A stretch of DNA of 64,000 nt from Apostichopus japonicus (lineage: Eukaryota > Echinodermata > Holothuroidea > Aspidochirotida > Stichopodidae), in contig NC_092578.1 of the NCBI RefSeq assembly GCF_037975245.1, positions 4,673,501 through 4,737,500 of the forward strand, written 5' to 3'. Each line of letters begins with the position of its first letter. The stretch's first letter is position 1. Shown here piece after piece: positions 62,167-64,000 of the stretch. The notes beneath the pieces are model-generated. The model was not told where the DNA came from. It did no database searches and was given only the letters and a program-made list of their open reading frames with translations. The translations under genes were made by a program, and so were the position numbers.

Positions 62167-64000
62167 GTTGTTATACTCTACATTGTATCCTTCTTGCAAT
62201 TGCTTCCCAGGGGAAACTTTTTCCTTCTTTCTTTCTTGCTGGCCTCTGAAAGATCTTTAATTTCACTTTTTATGAAATCAGCATTGTTGACGTCAATTAT
62301 TTGATTACGAGACCAACAAAGGCAGACAGATGTAAACCGTTCAAACAAATCAGTTCAAACCAATTTTCAATTGAAGAAATAGAAATGTGCGACAGAGAAA
62401 AGGAAGACGAGAAAAGGGAGACGAGAAAAGAGAGAGAGGGGGGAGGGAGACTTATATTTTTAGATTTACTCTCGTAATTGATATTATTTTTAATGCTTGT
62501 TTTGAATCAGTCGATACCGAAAATAGCATCACACTTCAAACAAGTGTTTGAATAAATCCCAAGCATTCGCATGTATACTCTCTGACGTGGGAGAACTGTA
62601 AGAATAGCTCCGAGTAGTGACGTGAGGAATAAACGTGGGTTAACAACTTCAGACGCTTGCATATCTATTCTGGTGAGGAAGTTCGATATTTTTACCTCAA
62701 AAAAACATCCGCACATGCGGGTTCACAAACGCACCGATAGAAGGAATATATTATTTTGTTAATTCAGGATAGTGCCGAGGAATCGGTCTCCGAAGATTGG
62801 TGAAACCTTTGTATATACGGTTGGATCCGTATGGAGAAAGTGCTATGGAGGTGTATAGAGATAACGGTCAAGTTTGTAGAATGGTATTACAAGGAATTGA
62901 ACGCATTTTAATGCTGCAATGTATACATACGCGGTTAGTAAATTTCATCTCATTTTTTGTTGTCATTTTTTGGATATCTATTTCATGTCGTTTCATATCA
63001 TACATTATTGTCATTTCTTATTATTTCATTGATCGAATTCCAGTACTGAAGTGCAGTTGATCTGTAGCACGTATATGACTGAGTCATGCCAAGTGAGTCA
63101 CGGCAAACAGTGTATATTACCGCAGTATCAATATTAACAGAAGACTGAATACATTGCGGTGTCCTATATGGTCTTTATACAGAATACAAGTATCTCCTTA
63201 TAACTACCAGTGTCATGGGTATTTAACCACACAGTTCAATCAACTTATATACCTACACAGTATACACACCCACATTATTATACATTATATGGCCAGTGAC
63301 CAATCTGCAAGGCTATATATAGCCAAACACCATGCACCCAGCAATTTATAAGTTACATCTGTCACCGTGAAGGGCAGGCTACTTTTAATTAAACCTACTT
63401 GGAAAACATTATGATCTTATAAAGCGGGGTGGGGGTTAAAGAGGGGGGATGGGGAGATTTTGGACTGGGGAGGGAACCAGGGATTTACTTGTAAAGCCTA
63501 TGTGTTTTTTTCATATCTTAATGTTCTTGCTTTTTTGTTAAAGACATTTACGCAATTACTTCCATAACCCACACAATTTGTGCAGTCTTTAAAAGATAGT
63601 CCAGGTGAAAATTTCTCCAAGTTGCCCCGTTTTGTACCAAAAGTGAACTTGTAGCAAACAGGTGTGATGTCATAGATGCATACTGGCAAACTTGTGTTAT
63701 GCTTTTTCTTTCTACTGTATATCCAATTTTCTTCTTCAATATTTGAGGGAGGGGTGGGGGAGGGGGTATCCGATTTGGGAATTTTCTATTATGTTTGTTA
63801 GATGCTACGCGTGCCAAACGGCTAGAAATGTTGCATGAATGACTCACGTCAACTACACACAAAGCCGTCTCCTTCGTTTTCATTTAATGTCTATACGTAT
63901 GGTTAGGTTTAGTGTAATATATACTTCTATTGTTAGGCTAAACGATATCTTAATGTACTTATAAAGCTTACATCCTTTTCAGAAACTACTCCAAATTTGA

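Larger units (their letters stand above)
59470..64000. other. right-hand flank, mostly repeats
   Basis: Holds a G19 run (60074), a C run (60533), the perfect hairpin, a GTACAGTAC cluster at 61240-61310 and a long TA array. A plus-strand frame at 62775-62932 is protein-like but not supported by a good acceptor. Confidence 0.4.

Overview
The window looks like animal (metazoan) genomic DNA. It has long introns, AT-rich spacers, many microsatellites and minisatellites, dispersed inverted-repeat elements and tRNA-derived repeats, and almost no long open reading frames. The species cannot be read from the sequence. Frequent GTACAGTAC-like palindromes and long G/C homopolymers, together with an invertebrate-style class IIa histone deacetylase, suggest a marine invertebrate deuterostome, perhaps an echinoderm. 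That is a guess.

Two minus-strand genes can be supported from exons whose splice sites and reading phases agree. The first is the 5' part of a class IIa histone deacetylase (HDAC4/5/7/9 type). Its first coding exon is at 37841-37904, the second at 19122-19336 and the third at 12779-12899. The gene then runs off the left edge, so the MEF2-binding, 14-3-3 and catalytic parts lie outside. The three exons join as phase 1 then phase 0 into the N-terminal glutamine-rich helix that is the hallmark of the family.

The second gene (here gene X) starts at 59100 and reads leftward through exons at 59058-59100, 55469-55618, 55061-55116, 46469-46555, 45864-45966 and possibly 44854-44960. All junction phases fit and give about 147-182 residues that I do not recognise. 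Its 3' end was not found. A possible plus-strand exon at 59302-59469 would make 59101-59301 a head-to-head promoter.

The rest is intron or intergenic DNA rich in repeats. There are two near-identical copies (about 1.35 kb) of a hAT-like element with 13-bp terminal inverted repeats and 8-bp target duplications (5397-6740 and 16956-18304). The second copy sits inside a palindromic minisatellite. Other repeats are a pure GGGA array of about 359 bp, a 281-bp near-perfect AT-rich palindrome, minisatellites at 14.6-15.4 kb and 46.6-47.15 kb, two tRNA-derived SINE heads (32.5 and 53.6 kb), and about ten copies of an inverted-repeat element whose arms carry a consensus splice donor. One of those copies ends 8 bp from a gene X splice junction.

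I saw no CRISPR array, operon, rRNA or other prokaryotic system, and no clear undescribed multi-gene system. The best candidates for novelty are gene X, the hAT-like family and the splice-donor-carrying repeat.
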